From Branchiostoma floridae (lineage: Eukaryota; Chordata; Leptocardii; Amphioxiformes; Branchiostomatidae), in contig NC_049997.1 in NCBI RefSeq assembly GCF_000003815.2, positions 1,477,376 to 1,541,375 of the forward strand: a stretch of 64,000 nt of DNA, written 5' to 3'. The position numbers and the translations under genes were made by a program. The notes beneath the pieces were generated by a model. The model was not told where the DNA came from. It did not search any database and saw only the letters and a program-made list of their open reading frames with translations. Every line of letters begins with the position of its first letter. Position 1 is the first letter of the stretch. Positions 62,201 to 64,000 of the stretch are shown one piece after another.

Positions 62201-62382
62201 ACTAACCTTAACTATCATAATAGATAAAAATAAAGAAAAAATAAGGTAAACCTTACGACCAGGGCAAATAAGGGCATGTCTCACACGAGGGGGTGGGGGC
62301 GGTGTTGGGGGGTGGGGTGTAAGAATTACCTTGGTGGGTAAGAAGGTCAGCCTGAACCTTAGTTGAACAAAAAAATAGATAA
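62200..62382 (-). repeat. G-rich repeat, inverted relative of 63660-64000
   Basis: GTACGTAAAACTAACCTTAA, TAAGGTAAACCTTACGACCA and GGGCATGTCTCACACGAGGG correspond, reverse-complemented, to sequence at 63880-64000. A G-rich tract is at 62288-62325. Confidence 0.75.
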
Positions 62383-62984
62383 AACTAGAGTTCGGCGACC
62401 TCATACCTCCATGAAAATTTAGAGCTTTCGTAAATTTCATGCAATTGACTAATACATTAACATAATTTATGCATGGTGTTGTTCATCATTGAATAACGTA
62501 CACATGTCACAATTATAAAATCCCATTATTAATCATAAAGCGGTTTTGCGATTTTGCCATAAATTATGCATATATGTTCCTCATTACCATATTTGGTATC
62601 TGCTTACATTCCACCTATCATAATTGCCATGTGTTACATTTATTGAAGTCCAGTTATTAAAAACAATGGAATTATACAATTTCCTCATTAATAATGTAAT
62701 TAAGTCCTCATTTGCATAACATGTATATCATTATGAAAATCTTTGCCTAAGCTACCTGCATGCCTAAAATGCAGGCAATCCGTCGTTCCTTTCTGCAGTT
62801 ATCCTCTTTGGAGTGTCTTGACAAAAATGCCCCTGCAGTTCCACAATTGAATGTTAGAGGGCTGAAACTTGCTCCACTTTGTCATGGCACTAAAAGCTAT
62901 CTACCACTTAAATGTCAGGACCATAGCATGTCTGGAACAAGAGATACATTGAAAAAAACTGCTATGATAGAATAGTCTCATTAA
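62383..62984 (+). mobile_element. Dispersed repeat, second copy of the 39198 family
   Basis: AACTAGAGTTCGGCGACCTC then ATACCTCCATGAAA opens it. It follows 39198-39770 closely, including CTGCAGTTATCCTCTTTGGA. It ends abruptly at the single N (62985), which probably marks a contig join. Confidence 0.8.
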
Positions 62985-62985
62985 N

Positions 62986-63650
62986 GATCCTCCAAGCTTT
63001 ATTACTTTCAAGCATCGGGCCTTGACATGACTTCGTTTCTGGGTGCATCACGGTGCTTGCAACGAGTGTGTTGGCATTTCCAATTACTAGTATTTACTCA
63101 ACGTTTGAAGGTGATGTGAATTAGTTTTCATTACCAACATACAACACTTTCCCGAAAGCAGGCGGCAACAGTTAGTTTGCAAATCTATAAATCCAAATAT
63201 ATCCAATGAATATCGGTCAACGTGGCTGTCACGGGCATTGAGAAAATCTAGGTCACGTGCTCAGTTTTCGATATTTCATGTACATGTACTTGCAAGCGCC
63301 CTCTGGTAACGAAATAGGGCTTTGCAGAGCATTAGTGTGGTAAGCACATGGTAAGCACCAGTACTGTGCACATGTGATTAAAATACCACAGCTTGTTTTC
63401 AAATGACAACTGAGGCTTTCATATAACGTTAATTGTCAAATGTTTATTTACGGACGAGAGGCCCAAAATCCTTATTGATAAGGAGATCAAGAGAAGAGGG
63501 CATCTGACCAACACAAGTAGTATAGTAGGGACACGCTGCTATCATTTATTCTGGCGGTGCAAGGTGGCGCAGGTCAGAGGTCATCGTCTGACGGCCTAGT
63601 CTAGGGGAATAGGTATTTTCTGAGCTCTGGGTAGGAGTGAAACAGGGGGC
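62986..63650. other. No recognised feature
   Basis: Sequence after the single N at 62985 does not continue the preceding repeat. No exon or terminal repeat found. Confidence 0.5.
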
Positions 63651-64000
63651 AAGTCGACCTTTTGACCCAACAAGGTAACTATGACACCCCCCCAAATGAC
63701 CCCCCCCCCCCCTTCCCCGATCATCAGGGACATGCCCTTATTGGGCCTTGTTGTAAGTCTCTTCGCCGGTATACCTTACCTTTTTCTTTATTTTATCTAT
63801 TTTTTGTTGAACCAAGACTCAGGTCGACCTACTTACCCACCAAGGTAACTATGACACACCCCCCCCCTAACACCACCCCCACCCCCCTCTCGTGAGACAT
63901 GCCCTTACTTGCCCTGGCCGTAAGGCTAAACGCCGGGAGGCCTTCCTTTTTTCTTTATTTTATCTAGTTTTATCGTACAGGTTAGTTTTACGTACGAAAA
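63650..64000 (+). repeat. Two tandem C-rich repeat units, inverted relative of 62200-62382
   Basis: AAGGTAACTATGACACCCCC occurs at about 63671 and AAGGTAACTATGACACACCC at about 63842. Both are followed by C-runs, GACATGCCCTTA and TTTTTCTTTATTTTATCTA. The window ends inside the second unit. Confidence 0.8.

Overview
The window looks like nuclear DNA of an invertebrate chordate, most likely amphioxus (Branchiostoma). This is inferred from a vertebrate-like TMTC1 gene with long introns, a nested intronless leucine-rich-repeat receptor, and very dense small DNA transposons of a style I associate with amphioxus. It is a draft assembly: eight N gaps (3898-4336, 9472-9571, 11435-11534, 15078-15376, 18847-18946, 24749-24995, 59409-59508, 60570-61414) plus one single N at 62985.

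The backbone is one plus-strand gene, TMTC1 (4635-47625), recognised from 16 coding exons with compatible splice phases. They encode the C-terminal ~790 residues of an ER multi-pass membrane protein: transmembrane part with the HPVHTEAV and KEQGITVL motifs, the DUF1736 region, then about ten TPR repeats. The first exon(s) are not seen. As assembled the gene carries two lesions: a frameshift inside exon 5 (17 bases of ACATGT-like sequence at 25829-25845), and, at the end of exon 13, a one-base insertion plus loss of the splice donor where a 50-bp tandem array begins. Each array unit repeats the exon end together with its GTAAGT donor.

Inside TMTC1 intron 5, on the opposite strand, lies a complete single-exon gene (27905-30373, 822 aa) for a type I membrane protein with a signal peptide, about 19 leucine-rich repeats, a C-terminal cysteine cap, one membrane span and a cytoplasmic tail with five tyrosine motifs. 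Other possible coding pieces are a minus-strand last exon at 58-345, a zinc-finger N-terminus at 60379-60569 that runs into a gap, and degenerate tandem copies of an unrecognised two-exon gene at 56.8-59.1 kb.

Most of the rest is mobile or tandem repeat DNA. Several elements have clear termini and target-site duplications: hAT-like (1773-2184, 44608-45073), Harbinger-like (17788-18508, 6812-7316), an 8-bp-TSD MITE (37142-37302, and 26079-26251 nested inside a hAT-like copy), a 5.2-kb TA-flanked element (8228-13400), and a TTAA-flanked composite (22339-23813) inserted into one arm of a ~3.3-kb foldback structure. The other arm of that structure preserves the empty site. Retrotransposon pieces include several truncated non-LTR elements (5018-5112, 5868-6170, 20611-22066, 38184-38387, 50060-50700, 54310-55707), a Penelope-like fragment (15434-15575) and tRNA-derived SINE heads. 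Large tandem arrays lie at 2545-3897 (62 bp), 42950-44175 (50 bp), 51390-53135 (82/84 bp) and 61415-62200 (~160-190 bp).
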